This document shows positions 31,977 to 42,936 of a DNA stretch of 64,000 nucleotides, piece by piece. The number at the start of each line of letters is the position of its first letter. The stretch's first letter is position 1. The notes under the pieces were generated by a model. The model was not told where the DNA came from. It searched no databases and was given only the letters and a program-made list of their open reading frames with translations. Both the position numbers and the translations under genes were made by a program. The DNA is from Aphrocallistes beatrix (lineage: Eukaryota > Porifera > Hexactinellida > Sceptrulophora > Aphrocallistidae), in the NCBI GenBank assembly GCA_963281255.1, contig OY725493.1, forward strand, positions 743,550 to 807,549. The letters are read 5' to 3'.

Positions 31977-32475
31977 ATTCCAATCTAATGAGTTCAATTA
32001 AATATGCTAGATAAGTTTGTCCCTAACAAATATTACGTAGAGTTTAAGTATATTCAGAGTATTATTAATTTCTTGGAATTCTCGTATTACATCATGAAGA
32101 TTTGGTGAGGATATCAGCGGAGTGTAACCGCGTTTTGGGTCCCTCAAAATGCGCTTACAGGGACACATCCTTTCGGAATGTGATATAGTGCATTTAGAAT
32201 TGGGGGTTCTAAGCCCCCAGTAAAGGTAAAATGGTGGCTAAAATAACAACTACAAGATTGCACTGCTACTTAGATACCTTGTTCCTTCACTGCTGTAATA
32301 AAACTGCAATTAATATGAAGCAGTATCAATGTTGCAGTCAAAAATGCGGTTCCAGACAAAACGCGTATCAACTGATATTCTAGTCGAAACGCGTTTCGGC
32401 TGGAAACGCATTCTTACTGCAACATCGATATTATTTAAAACCCTTAGTCCGACTAAATTATATAAAATTATCATT
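31977..32475. other. 3' flank of copy 7, no gene
   Basis: It shares ctaatgagttcaattaaatat with the 3' flanks of copies 6, 8 and 9. A short internal mirror of gaaacgcg motifs lies at 32357-32412. No gene seen. Confidence 0.5.
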
Positions 32476-33081
32476 CTATAAATCAGTGCTTCCCATCCTT
32501 TATCTTTGTAACGCCCCCCAAAGTGCTTGAAACTTTCAGAAAGCCCCCCATACTATATAATAAAATGATGAATTGATGATGCTATACCATATGTTCATCT
32601 AAAATTCTAAACATTTGTCTAAACATTTGTCTAAGTGAAACTGTTAACTGTGTAAGGATCAACTGTTAAGTGCTTGGCGATCAAAAGTTGACGATGTACG
32701 GCACGGAGCTCGTTGTTATTGGGCTATAGACACTAAGATATATGCAAGCAGCCTTAATTTAAACGTGTCTACTATTCAGGGTATTATTATTGAAATGACA
32801 TTGTATAATCCATTTTTATAATTCCTTGCTAAGAAGCCATCTGTAACTGTTGATCCAAAACTGAGACATAATACATTGGATATATTCTGATTGATGAATA
32901 AATTTCCTGTGGGCAGCTTGTAATTGAGCAACACAACAATGTTACAATATTATTTACTCATGTGTAACAATATATTCTCATTCAGTGCCCCCTTCTCAAC
33001 GCTCCCCACAACGCCCACCTGGGGCAAGCAAATGCCCCCTGGGTGGCGGTAGAGCCCCCGTTGGGAACCACTGCTATAAAT
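32476..33081. mobile_element. hAT-type non-autonomous element with 8-bp TSD
   Basis: The element (32484-33073, 590 bp) begins CAGTGCTTCCCA and ends TTGGGAACCACTG, flanked by CTATAAAT on both sides (32476-32483, 33074-33081). The ends match the common CAGTGxTTCCCAA hAT type. No transposase remnant recognised. Confidence 0.85.
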
Positions 33082-33384
33082 GGATCAATACTTCTCTCAT
33101 CCTATAAATAGATCAATACTTGATCAAATTTGGCGACTGAGTTAGCCAATGTAGTTTATCGCCACCAAACCACCTAATTTGTCAACACTGCTAGGTAGGC
33201 TCATCAAAGATATTTAAGACATCCAGGCACAGCGCCTCCTATAATTTCAAGGTGTCTGCTACTGGTACATGGTGGTTATCAAATACATTGATGTGGTACA
33301 ACCATACCAACGTGCTTAGTAATTTTGAGTAAATTCGTGAGATCGTCATCTGTGAGAATTTTATACTACACAACCATGGATGAT

Positions 33385-33665
33385 TTTGTACTGTAGAAGT
33401 CTGAGATTTCTGAAATTTTGTTTCGCTTACTCAAATGGCCTTGTTGTCTAATCGGTTTGATCGTAACCTGATAATCATCGCCAACAAATTGTGGCACGCG
33501 ACATAATTCACTATGTTGGAACCCCATTTGGACCATGGATGAAGTTTTTGTGCTTTTGTGGTTCATATGGGGCTTTACTATAATAAATTGTGTCACAATT
33601 TGCTGGCGATGGCTATCAAGGTACGATGAAACAGATTGGACACAAGGTAATTTGAGTAAATGAAA
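33385..33665. repeat. Foldback repeat, copy 3
   Basis: It has the same arms as 29690-29945: tttcgcttactcaaatggcc and gtggcacgcgaca on the left, tgtcacaatttg and a degraded complement on the right. The 76-codon minus-strand frame is a by-product. Confidence 0.65.
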
Positions 33666-34271
33666 CAGAATCTCACGATTGTATGGATAATCTCAGAATT
33701 CTACGCTACAAAACCATCCATGGTTATGTAGCATAAGAATCTCACGGGATACGCAACAGTTCTACGGACGATAAGGATGATGAGCATTACTACCTCGAAT
33801 AATTAAACAGTTGCCTCTGGGATTTTTCTATTTAAACCCCCCTTAGTTAATACCCCAAATTTGTATGGCATCCCCGTCCAAAATGGATTAAACTTGATAT
33901 GACGCGACAAATTCTTGTTGCAACCGGGGTCAATTTACATATCGACAATGGTATTATCACTTTTCATGATCTTCCGAAGGCAATGATTTAAGAGAGTTTC
34001 GGTGCCTATATTCCCATAGGAATTAAGCTAACAACTCTTTCTAGTAGAGTTGCCTTGCTTCATGATACCATAGCGAGCATGTACGTAATTCAATAAATCC
34101 ACTTAAATTGGAGATAATAAATGATGCAATCATCCACATGTACCAATAATATTTATTATTGTTTCCTTAATGAATGCATACATTCTATAATCTCAATAGC
34201 ATATACACATGGTAAAATTGATATCATTTGAAATTATAAAAAGGCCAATAAATCTATTAAAAAGCAAAATT

Positions 34272-35585
34272 ATGAAATCAGAGATTCCTACATATTTCGC
34301 AGCATCTACATGCTATGTTGCTATTTTAGAAATAGTGTTTATTTTTGGGTTTATCTCTCCTACTTGGAAGCAGCTTATTGAAGAGGAAATCATTGACAAG
34401 GAAATTTTGTCAGTTTATGCGTCTATTTCTTCGTTGGGAATAAATCTAGGCTTCATCTTGATGTTTTTCTGTCTGCAATGCCAAATCAATAGCAACGTAC
34501 TAGTGATCTTAACCTCTGTTGTAGGTGCAAGTGGATGGTTGATGATAATTAGTGCTAACTCAGCATCTGTGTTAATATCAGGAATGTTTTTGGTAGGTTT
34601 AAGTTCAGGTTATACCGGGGTTTTCTCACAATTGTACATTGGAGAGATAAGTCTCAGTAGTCAGAGAAAGGTTTTGGGTGGGATTACTGGATTCTGTCTT
34701 AGAATTTCAGTTTTCTTTGTTTATGCGTTAGGAATTTGGCTTTCATTTCGGTGGTTAGCAGTTTTAGGTTTGTTAATTCTTCTTCTTCTCATCTTTCTGA
34801 TCTCTATCAATCCTTTATCACCAGAATGGTACGTTAGTCAAGGACTAGAAGAACGAGCTAAACAGACTCTCTTCTACCTACATGGGAAAGACTTTGATGC
34901 TGATGCTGAGCTACTTAATATCCGAAATGATCTTTCCAATAAGCAGTTTACATGGATCGATAGCATTAAGGCGTTACGGAATTGGAAAGTGTTGAAGCCC
35001 ATCCTTCTTATGACTGCATTTGCATTTTTTAAAGAGTTTGGCGGTCACGAAGCTATGGTGTCCTTCTCTTCACACATTCTAGAAAACCAACAAGGGATGG
35101 ATCCTAAAGTGGCATCTCTCTTCTATCCAACATTCTTAACTGCAGGGGCTATCGTTTCGATGATTATTTTCAGATTTTGCAAATTGAAATGGCTTATAAT
35201 AGTAGGAAATGTTCTACAAACTCTATCTCATCTCTCCATGTCTATCTATTATTTCGTTTCAGATAAGTACTTCCACTGCACAGATGAAAGTTCTCAAATT
35301 TGTCGAACAATCTCATTTTGGCCAATAATGAACATTTCACTTTATGCATTTGCATTTTCTCTTGGTTGGGGAGTGATTTATTTCTCTTTAACCACGATTT
35401 TAATAGTTTCTTACCGCGAAATTTCGTTGCCTATTGTTAATCTGACATGTAATACTTGCATGTTTTGTGTCATCAATTTGTTCTATTTTCTGCTTAACAC
35501 GATTGGAGCATTCAGCACATTCTTATGTTTGGCTATGGTAAATCTAACTTCAATTTTCTTCGTGTATTTCTCTTTAAATATATGA
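34272..35585 (+). CDS. MFS sugar-transporter-like protein, intact copy 8
   Basis: A single exon encodes 437 residues from MKSEIP (ATG 34272). An in-frame ATG at 34209 would add 21 residues that include the TATA region and is unlikely. The layout matches copy 6: six TMs, a central loop with SPEWYVSQG and GKDFDADAELLNI, then six TMs. The TM4-TM5 signature is GLSSGYTGVFSQ and CLRISVFF. The last 100 or so residues equal those of copy 9, its inverted partner, which points to gene conversion or recent inverted duplication. Confidence 0.75.
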   Translation: MKSEIPTYFAASTCYVAILEIVFIFGFISPTWKQLIEEEIIDKEILSVYASISSLGINLGFILMFFCLQCQINSNVLVILTSVVGASGWLMIISANSASVLISGMFLVGLSSGYTGVFSQLYIGEISLSSQRKVLGGITGFCLRISVFFVYALGIWLSFRWLAVLGLLILLLLIFLISINPLSPEWYVSQGLEERAKQTLFYLHGKDFDADAELLNIRNDLSNKQFTWIDSIKALRNWKVLKPILLMTAFAFFKEFGGHEAMVSFSSHILENQQGMDPKVASLFYPTFLTAGAIVSMIIFRFCKLKWLIIVGNVLQTLSHLSMSIYYFVSDKYFHCTDESSQICRTISFWPIMNISLYAFAFSLGWGVIYFSLTTILIVSYREISLPIVNLTCNTCMFCVINLFYFLLNTIGAFSTFLCLAMVNLTSIFFVYFSLNI

Positions 35586-35989
35586 TGTAATTCCGATCTA
35601 ATGAGCTCAATTAAATATATGCTTGATACATGTGTCTCTAACAAATATTGAAGTTTATATTCAGAATATTATTATTTTCTAGGAATTCTTCTATTGCATT
35701 CTAAAGATTTTGCAAGGATATCAACCGAGGCACATCCTTTTTGAATATGATAAGATGGGAATATTATATAATTTGGTCGGGCTAAGGCTTAAATAATACG
35801 TATACTGCTGCATATTAATTACACTTTTATTACAGAAGGAACAAGGTATCTAGGTAGCAGTGCTCGATGAAATCAAAATTTGGTTGTTGTTTTTTTGTTT
35901 TTGTTTTTTTCATTTTACCTTTTCTGTTGGCTGAGAAGTACCAAATTATAAATGCACTGTACAAATAGACCAATACTTGATCAAATTCG

Positions 35990-36215
35990 GTGACTTAGCT
36001 GAGTAGTTTATCGCTACATTTGGTGGCTATCACCACCAAATTGTGACACAATTTATTATGGTAAAACTCCATATGGCCCACAAATACAAAATAAAATTCA
36101 TCGATGGTTCATATGCGGTTTTACCATAGTAAATTATGTCGCGTGCCACAATTTGGTGGCGGTGGGGATCAAGTTACGATGAAACCGATTGAACCATAAG
36201 ACCATAAGGCCATCA
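35990..36215. repeat. Foldback repeat, copy 4, at the palindrome centre
   Basis: Mirrored tttattatggtaaaactccatatgg and catatgcggttttaccatagtaa parts are followed by gtcgcgtgccacaatttggtgg. It belongs to the family at 4700, 29690 and 33385. Confidence 0.65.
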
Positions 36216-36607
36216 CGGATTACGATCTCACGAATCTACTTAAAAGTACCAAGCACGTTGGTAAATGTAGTGATAAACAATAAGATGGCTAACTGAGTCA
36301 CCGAATTTGATCAAGTATTGGTCTATTTGCATAGTGCATTTAGAATTTGGTGGTTCTTAGCCACCAGAAAAGATAAAATGATGACTAAAATAATCACTAC
36401 CAATTTTTTTGTTTTATTGAGCACTGCTACCTACATACTTTGTTCCTACACTGCTGTAATAGAAGTGTTATTAATATGCAGCAGTAACGTATTATTTAAG
36501 TCTTAGCCCGACCAAATTCAACAATATTCCCATCTTATCAAATTCTAAAAGGATGTGCCCTTGTTGATGTCCTTGCAAAATCTTCATGATACAATACAAG
36601 AATTCCT

Positions 36608-36742
36608 AGAAATTAATAATCACAAGCGCGCTTAGCTTGCTTGTGCTGCGCGACTGGAGGACACTTTGTTTCCATCCAAAGCGCCCTTTGGGCACCTAGG
36701 CTCTCATTGATTAATTATAAGGTATATAGAAATTAATAATCA
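36608..36742. mobile_element. Short SINE-like insertion with 16-bp TSD
   Basis: TAGAAATTAATAATCA occurs at 36608-36623 and 36727-36742. The 103 bases between are absent from the other palindrome arm (empty site near 35670). The insert has ggacactttgtttccatcc and ctcattgattaattataagg, relating it to the repeats at 4485-4605 and 38810-38965. A long TSD suggests target-primed retrotransposition. Confidence 0.75.
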
Positions 36743-36826
36743 TGAGTCTGGATATAAACTTCAATATTTGTTAGAGACATAAGTATCAAGCATATATTTA
36801 ATTGAGCTCATTGGATCGGAATTATA

Positions 36827-38140
36827 TCATATATTCAAAGAGAAATACACGAAGAAAATTGAAGTTAGATTTACCATTGCTAAACATAAGAATGTGCTGA
36901 ATGCTCCAATCGTGTTAAGCAGAAAATAGAACAAATTGATGACACAAAACATGCAAGTATTACATGTCAGATTAACAATAGGCAACGAAATTTCGCGGTA
37001 AGAAACTATTAAAATCGTGGTTAAAGAGAAATAAATCACTCCCCAACCAAGAGAAAATGCAAATGCATAAAGTGAAATGTTCATTATTGGCCAAAATGAG
37101 ATTGTTCGACAAATTTGAGAACTTTCATCTGTGCAGTGGAAGTACTTATCTGAAACGAAATAATAGATAGACATGGAGAGATGAGATAGAGTTTGTAGAA
37201 CATTTCCTGCTATTATAATCCATTTCAATTTGCAAAATTTGAAAATAATCATTGAAACGATTGCACCTGCTGTTAAGAATGTTGGATAGAAGAGAGATGC
37301 CACTTTAGGATCCATCCCTTGTTGGTTTTCTAGAATGTGTGAAGAGAAAGACACCATAGCTTCGTGACCACCAAACTCTTTAAAAAATGCAAATGCAGTC
37401 ATAAGAAGGATGGGCTTCAACACTTTCCAATTCCGTAACGCCTTAATGATATCGATCCAAGTAAACTGCTTATTGGAAACATCATTTCGGATATTAAGTA
37501 GCTCAGCATCAGCATCAACGTCTTTCCCATGTAGGTAGAAGAGAGTCTGTTTTGCTCGTTCTTCTAGTCCTTGACTAACGTACCATTCTGGTGATAAAGG
37601 ATTGATAAAGATCAGAAAGACGAGAAGAAGAAGAATTAACAAACCTAAAACTGCCAACCACCGAAACGAAAGCCAAATTCCTGACGCATAAACAAATAAA
37701 ATTGAAATTCTGAAGCAGAATCCAGTAATCCCACCCAAAACCTTTCTCTGACTACTGAGACTTATCTCTCCGATGTACAATTGGGCGAAAAAGCCGACAT
37801 AACCTGAACCTATGCCAACCAGAAACATTCCTGATATTATTACAGACGCTGAGTTAGCACTAATTATCATTAACCATCCGGTTGCACCTACAACAGAGGT
37901 TAAGATCACTAGTACGTTGCTATTGATTTGGCATTGAAGGCAGAAAAGCATCAAGATGAAGCCTAGATTTATTCCCAATGAAGAAATAGACGCATAAACA
38001 GACAAAATTTCGTTACTAATAATTTCCTCTTCAATAAGCTGCTTCCAAGTAGGAGAAATAAATCCCAAAATAAATACCGCTTCAAAAATAGCAACATAGC
38101 ATGTAGATGCTGCGAAATATGTAGGAATCTCCGACTTCAT
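36827..38140 (-). CDS. MFS sugar-transporter-like protein, intact copy 9
   Basis: A single exon encodes 437 residues starting MKSEIPTYFAAS, with TATAAAAAG 38 nt upstream. Domain layout is as in the other intact copies. The TM4-TM5 signature is GIGSGYVGFFAQ and CFRISILF, the second also found in pseudogene copy 5, whereas the C-terminal third equals copy 8. This mosaic suggests exchange between paralogs. It converges tail to tail with copy 8. Confidence 0.75.
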   Translation of the reverse strand: MKSEIPTYFAASTCYVAIFEAVFILGFISPTWKQLIEEEIISNEILSVYASISSLGINLGFILMLFCLQCQINSNVLVILTSVVGATGWLMIISANSASVIISGMFLVGIGSGYVGFFAQLYIGEISLSSQRKVLGGITGFCFRISILFVYASGIWLSFRWLAVLGLLILLLLVFLIFINPLSPEWYVSQGLEERAKQTLFYLHGKDVDADAELLNIRNDVSNKQFTWIDIIKALRNWKVLKPILLMTAFAFFKEFGGHEAMVSFSSHILENQQGMDPKVASLFYPTFLTAGAIVSMIIFKFCKLKWIIIAGNVLQTLSHLSMSIYYFVSDKYFHCTDESSQICRTISFWPIMNISLYAFAFSLGWGVIYFSLTTILIVSYREISLPIVNLTCNTCMFCVINLFYFLLNTIGAFSTFLCLAMVNLTSIFFVYFSLNI

Positions 38141-38430
38141 AATTTTGATTAATTAATAGATTTATTGAGCTTTTTATAATTTAAATAATATCAATTTTAC
38201 CATGTGTCCATGCTATTGAGATTATATAATTTATGCATTCATTAAAGAAACAATAATAAATATTATTGGTGCACGTGGATGATTGCATCATTTATTATCT
38301 CCAATTCAAGTGGATTTATTGAATTACGTTCATGCTCGCTATGGTATCTTGGAGTAAGGCAACTCTACTAGAAAGAGCTGTAGCTTAATTCCTATGAGAA
38401 TATATGCCGAAACTCTCTCAATAATATCCC

Positions 38431-40345
38431 TACTTTGGCTAGGAATGTTGAATTGAAAGTGAATTCAAAGTGAATTCAAATTGAAAATGAAAGTGGGTTT
38501 TTTTCTATTTATACCTTTGACCCCAAGTCATCTTAAGTAAGTAATCTCAATAGCATGGTCAATGTTATATCATTTGATATTATGAAAACGTCAATAAGTC
38601 TAGTAATTATTAATTCATTATAAGTTTCATTTTACAGTAAGTTTCAATTTTACAGTATCTCTCCTACCATTACTAAAATTGTCACACCTTTGCAAAAAAA
38701 CAGAACAAAATTTCACACCTTCTTGATAAATTCAATTAATATATATAGTTTCACTTTCGCAATATAAATCATTATAACTGCACTACAATTGACTGACATT
38801 GTTATTATACATAGCAACAAACTTCGCCGCGGCTGGTGGACACTTTGTGTCCACCAGAGGCGTATTTTGGGCATCTAGACTCACATTGATTAATTATAAG
38901 GTAGATAACATCTCTAAATACGTCTGTCTTACTGTTATAATCGATACCACTCGAAAAATTACCTAATTTTTTAAAATTAGTGAGACTCCCCTACACTCCA
39001 CCCCTGATCAGAAATAGACCCGCCACAAGGTTACTCGGAAAGTTTAGTTCGAATAAGTTACTGTATTCAACATCATGCATGATTAGATCTTAAAGCTTAG
39101 TTGATGGTACGTGTATAAGTTCATAGGGGCGTAGCGGCAAGGTAAAAGTGGTTTGTCCTTAGCATAGCTAGCTATATAGAGCTAGAAAGTGACCGGGTGC
39201 TATGTCTGTGTTCCATCAAGCAAGCAAGCCAGCAATTTGGTATATATATTGACCATATTTGGATAATCTTTTGGATGTCCGTGCATAGCAACGGCGAGGA
39301 ATTTTTTCACATTCCTGGCCGTTGCTAGAAACCCGCAGCCAAATAATTTCTCCAAATGTGTCCAATATATATATCAAATTGCTGGAAATTTAGTACTGAG
39401 GACGAATTTAGCATTGAAATGATGATCTGACATGGTTCAAAGAAGTTATGGATATGAGACATTTCGGTTCAAAAATGTGTCCTTTTTGGGGCGACACCAG
39501 GTGGTACAAGTGGCTCTAAGTGGCGAAATATTAGCATTGAAATTCTAAAAATCGAAATTAATGTTTAGAACCCCTTTAGGGATCTAAAAATTATTAAAAA
39601 GGTCTTTTGGCAAATTTTTGATAAAAAACAAAATGCCCATAGGAAAGGCCAACCTTAAGTGGGCCCCAAATCTGTCAGTTCTTGTTACGGTCGTTTCACC
39701 ATGGCCGTAGCAAGAACTGACATTAGAAACCTATATGGAAGCAATGTAACTAAAATTATACTGATAATGCAAAAATAAGTAAATTAAATTGTATCATCAC
39801 ATGTAATGATTATAGAAAATATATTGATATTCAGCATCAATTCCATACCAAAATTAGGCGGACCCATTTTTTATTACAATCGCTAACACGCGGGCCCCAT
39901 AAGAGTGTTTCGAAAGAGTCGCTGGCCATCAAATTTAGTCTCGTGGGCCCCAAATGGCCCGCGGGCTCCAGGTTGCCCACCGCTGCATTAGACTATTTGT
40001 AAATATAAATCTCAGTTTTTCGGGGACATACCTAATTTACGGAATGATTCCGTTCCATTTCCCATAAATTATGTATGTCCGTTTTTCGTGCATAGCTTGG
40101 CCATTATAAGGATATTATCATGGACGGTTGATATTTGAATAAATGAAATTGGGGTCAAAAGGGAGCATTAGGGCATTAATGCATGTAAATAATTCCGGTT
40201 AATACGAACAAATTTCTATCGTCCCCTGATGTTCATATTAACGAGGTTCTACTGTAAGTAACTAGCTTTGTTTACTCGTTGACAGTGTTTAATTACATCC
40301 AAACAATCAGTTTGACACTGATACAATTTGATACTATTTATAGAT
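38431..40345. other. Intergenic, repeats and hairpins
   Basis: Bases 38670-38780 share cacacctttgcaaaaaa sequence with 14850-15070, and 38810-38965 is the ggacactttgtgtcc repeat. A hairpin lies at 39671-39721 (gtcagttcttgttacgg with its complement). Bases 39900-39985 end like a hAT element (caggttgcccaccgctg), and 40195-40254 like a pogo MITE end (gaggttctactg). The stretch tatttatag before 40344 could be a splice acceptor for an upstream untranslated exon. No gene. Confidence 0.5.
39229..39385. mobile_element. Small MITE with 35-bp inverted ends
   Basis: The left end ccagcaatttggtatatata is mirrored by tatatatatcaaattgctgg on the right, with accatatttgga and tccaaatgtgt inside. It is 157 bp; no target duplication was resolved. 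Confidence 0.7.
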
Positions 40346-41917
40346 ATGGAGAAGCTCAAACGTCATTTTAGTTTCACTTTCAAAGGAAAGTCCCAGCACA
40401 ATTCAGCTTCTTCAGATGGAAGTTCCAGATCTTCCTCCCCCTACTCATCCCCCTCCCCCTACATCCGCCCCTTCCTGGACAGCGAGACAGACGTAGACGA
40501 GTGCACCCCTACCCCCACAAGGTCCATGAGCAATGGGGTGGACCATAGAGACATCGAGAAGCAGAAGGAACGCAGGTTTCTCAGTAAGAGCGCCTCCCAC
40601 ACAGCAATGCACAGCAAAGAGCGCCAATCCATCGCCGAGTCCTTCTACGGCGACTCCGTGACCCCCATCCACCAGCTGAGCGGCTCTCCGACCCGTCCCG
40701 GGCACGCACACAGACTCATATTCACTCACTCCGTGCCCGCCTCGCCGTACGGAGGGTTTGAATCCGCGCCCGTGAGTCCCATTTCTGTCTCCTCTTTCGC
40801 GCCCTGGAATGACTACTCATTCCGGCGCCTTTCCCGCCGGCAGAGACGGACCTCCATGACTGAGCTGGGGTTCGGGAAGATTGAGAGCTACAGTAAGCTA
40901 GAGAAACTGGGCGAAGGGACGTACGCCTCCGTCTACAAAGGGAAGAGCAACCTCACACAGGGATTGGTGGCTCTGAAGGAGATACGGCTGGAGTACGAAG
41001 AGGGAGCTCCTTGTACGGCCATCAGGGAAATAGCTCTCCTCAAAAACCTCAAACACGCAAACATCGTGACACTCCACGACATAATCCACACAGAGCACTC
41101 GCTCACACTCGTCTTCGAGTTCGTAGAGCGGGACCTGAAGCAGTACCTGGAGGAGTGCGGGAACTTCATGCACATGCGGAATGTGCAGCTGCTCTTGTTC
41201 CAGCTGTTGCGCGGGCTCAAGTACTGCCACGCCAGGAAGATCCTGCACCGAGACCTGAAACCGCAGAACCTGCTCATCAGCCGGGACGGGGATCTGAAGC
41301 TGGCGGATTTCGGGCTAGCGCGGGCCAAATCCGTTCCCACGAAGACCTACAGCTCAGAGGTGGTCACCCTCTGGTACCGACCCCCGGATGTCCTGCTGGG
41401 ATCCATCACCTACGACGCCAGCATTGACATGTGGGGCGTAGGCTGCATCTTCTGCGAAATGACTTCCGGGCGTCCGCTTTTCCCCGGATCCAGCGTGGAT
41501 GAGGAGTTGGTGCTCATCTGGCGGGTTCTCGGGACCCCCACGGACGATAACTGGCCCGGGATTTCGCGGAACAAAGAGTTCATAAAGGGGAAATTCCAGA
41601 AACACTCTCCAGAGCCTCTGAAGCACCTGGCGCCGCGTCTTGACCACAACGGGATCAATCTCCTGTCCGGATTCCTCCTCTACGACGCGTCTTCTCGCAC
41701 ACGTGCCGCTGACGCAATGACTCATCCGTACTTCCACTCCCTCGACCCCAGCGTCCACCTCCTCCCAGACACTGCCTCCATCTTCCAGACGCAGGACTGT
41801 GAACTCCAGAGAAACCCGGGACAGCGACCCCAGAGTTCAGATCAGGCCGAACTTAGTTCGCGCCGGCGACCCAACCACTTCTACTCCCACTCCCTCTCAA
41901 TGGAGGAGCGCTACTGA
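40346..41917 (+). CDS. CDK16/17/18-like: PCTAIRE-class cyclin-dependent kinase (CDK16/17/18 type)
   Basis: One uninterrupted exon encodes 523 residues from [15 protein letters not shown], which resembles the start of CDK16 (KKIKRQLS). A Ser-rich N-terminal third is followed by [16 protein letters not shown], the segment that precedes the kinase in this subfamily. The kinase has GEGTYASV (189-196), ALKE with the catalytic Lys (211), the diagnostic PCTAIRE helix (222-228), HRDLKPQN (301-308) and DFG (321-323). A C-terminal tail of about 60 residues ends LSMEERY. Known members are cyclin Y-activated and act in membrane traffic and neurite growth. An ATG 18 nt upstream is possible, but tatttatag there looks like a splice acceptor. 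The coding region is much richer in GC than its surroundings and has no intron, unlike RPL4 and FAF1 nearby. Confidence 0.93.
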   Translation: MEKLKRHFSFTFKGKSQHNSASSDGSSRSSSPYSSPSPYIRPFLDSETDVDECTPTPTRSMSNGVDHRDIEKQKERRFLSKSASHTAMHSKERQSIAESFYGDSVTPIHQLSGSPTRPGHAHRLIFTHSVPASPYGGFESAPVSPISVSSFAPWNDYSFRRLSRRQRRTSMTELGFGKIESYSKLEKLGEGTYASVYKGKSNLTQGLVALKEIRLEYEEGAPCTAIREIALLKNLKHANIVTLHDIIHTEHSLTLVFEFVERDLKQYLEECGNFMHMRNVQLLLFQLLRGLKYCHARKILHRDLKPQNLLISRDGDLKLADFGLARAKSVPTKTYSSEVVTLWYRPPDVLLGSITYDASIDMWGVGCIFCEMTSGRPLFPGSSVDEELVLIWRVLGTPTDDNWPGISRNKEFIKGKFQKHSPEPLKHLAPRLDHNGINLLSGFLLYDASSRTRAADAMTHPYFHSLDPSVHLLPDTASIFQTQDCELQRNPGQRPQSSDQAELSSRRRPNHFYSHSLSMEERY

Positions 41918-42936
41918 GCACTTTAATGACTTTACTAAGATGAGTCGTGTTTTTTGATTCACTAATTTTTCATGAGTTTGTGTTTTGCAATAATCTTACT
42001 TTATAATATTATTACAGTATATTAATTTTAATACTGCAATTTACTGTTTGATGTGAAGATAGGACTTCCTATCCTTATCTTCTGTTGAATTAGGATCGTA
42101 CGCTTGTATCTAAAAGAGAGCAGTACGATTCTTGAAAAAAGTTTCTTGGTTCCGGATATTTAGTAGCTCGTATAGTCATTAAGGTTACGTACTAACTAAT
42201 CGGAAATGTGTGATTCTACTATGTCAAGTTCTGATTATCATCCAATCAGAACTCAGGCTTCTGGCTGTTGGTTATCTGGTAACTATAAATCTACTTCAAA
42301 ACTTTTTAATATTCACATGACTTCTATTATTTTGCAGTTCACTGAACAGTTTTAATTATTGCTTAAATTCGTACTACTCCGATCTCGTCTATTATACAGC
42401 TGATAGCAATTTAGTACTTTACATGGTAAGTTTATTTAGAAGATTTCATTTTATTCTCAATCTTTTGTAATGTCGTCTTAATTTTATTTTAGGCCAGGGT
42501 TTTTTAAGGTTGAGACCTTGGTGTAACTCAGCTTAATCACGGTGTAACCACCGAAAAAATATTAACCTAGCAATGTGTTGAAAAACCGTGTGTCCAAAAA
42601 TCGTGGTGTAACTCCCAAATTCGTGGTGTAATTTTTACACCACTATCGCCCTTAAAAAACCCTGTTTTAGGCAATTGTATTCAATCATTCAAACTTTCAA
42701 TTAGTGACCAAAAACAAGCAATAGGATTTGAATTTTTATTCAATCTTGATACAAAAGCAATAAATGTACCATACACACACACTATAAGATCTACCACACT
42801 ATGTACTAGTCTCTAACAGACTAACTGCTACAAGCTAGAACTAATGAACTAACAGAGTCCTAATGACCTAAACCTAACTAGAGTCTCTAATAGACTGGCT
42901 ACTGTACTGAGACTAAACAAGGAAGACAGGACAGAG
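41918..42936. other. Convergent 3' flanks of the kinase and AIG1-Hint gene 1
   Basis: The two genes converge here. Apart from the 170-bp MITE at 42495 I see no other feature. The last 150 bases (agtctctaatagac and related) recur in the 3' flanks of the other two AIG1-Hint genes. Confidence 0.55.
42487..42672. mobile_element. Short MITE with 8-bp TSD
   Basis: The element (42495-42664, 170 bp) begins CAGGGTTTTTTAAGG and ends CCTTAAAAAACCCTG, flanked by TTTTAGGC on both sides. An 8-bp TSD and CAG...CTG ends fit hAT. The interior repeats gtggtgtaa. Confidence 0.85.

Larger units (their letters stand above)
33980..38430. repeat. 4.4-kb imperfect palindrome carrying two convergent transporter genes
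   Basis: The left arm (about 33980-36000) and right arm (about 36300-38430) are inverted copies. They share the outer flank (agagagtttcgg ... ttctagtagagttgcc), the promoter region, the whole 437-codon gene and the 3' flank down to gaccaatacttgatcaaatt. The C-terminal halves of the two proteins are identical over the last 100 or so residues, while TM4-TM5 differs. The centre is foldback repeat copy 4. A 103-bp insertion interrupts only the right arm. Confidence 0.85.

Noticed and set aside
40445-41758. Long antisense and alternate frames across the kinase
   Set aside because: GC-rich coding sequence leaves shadow frames open; none has family features while the plus frame is a clear CDK.
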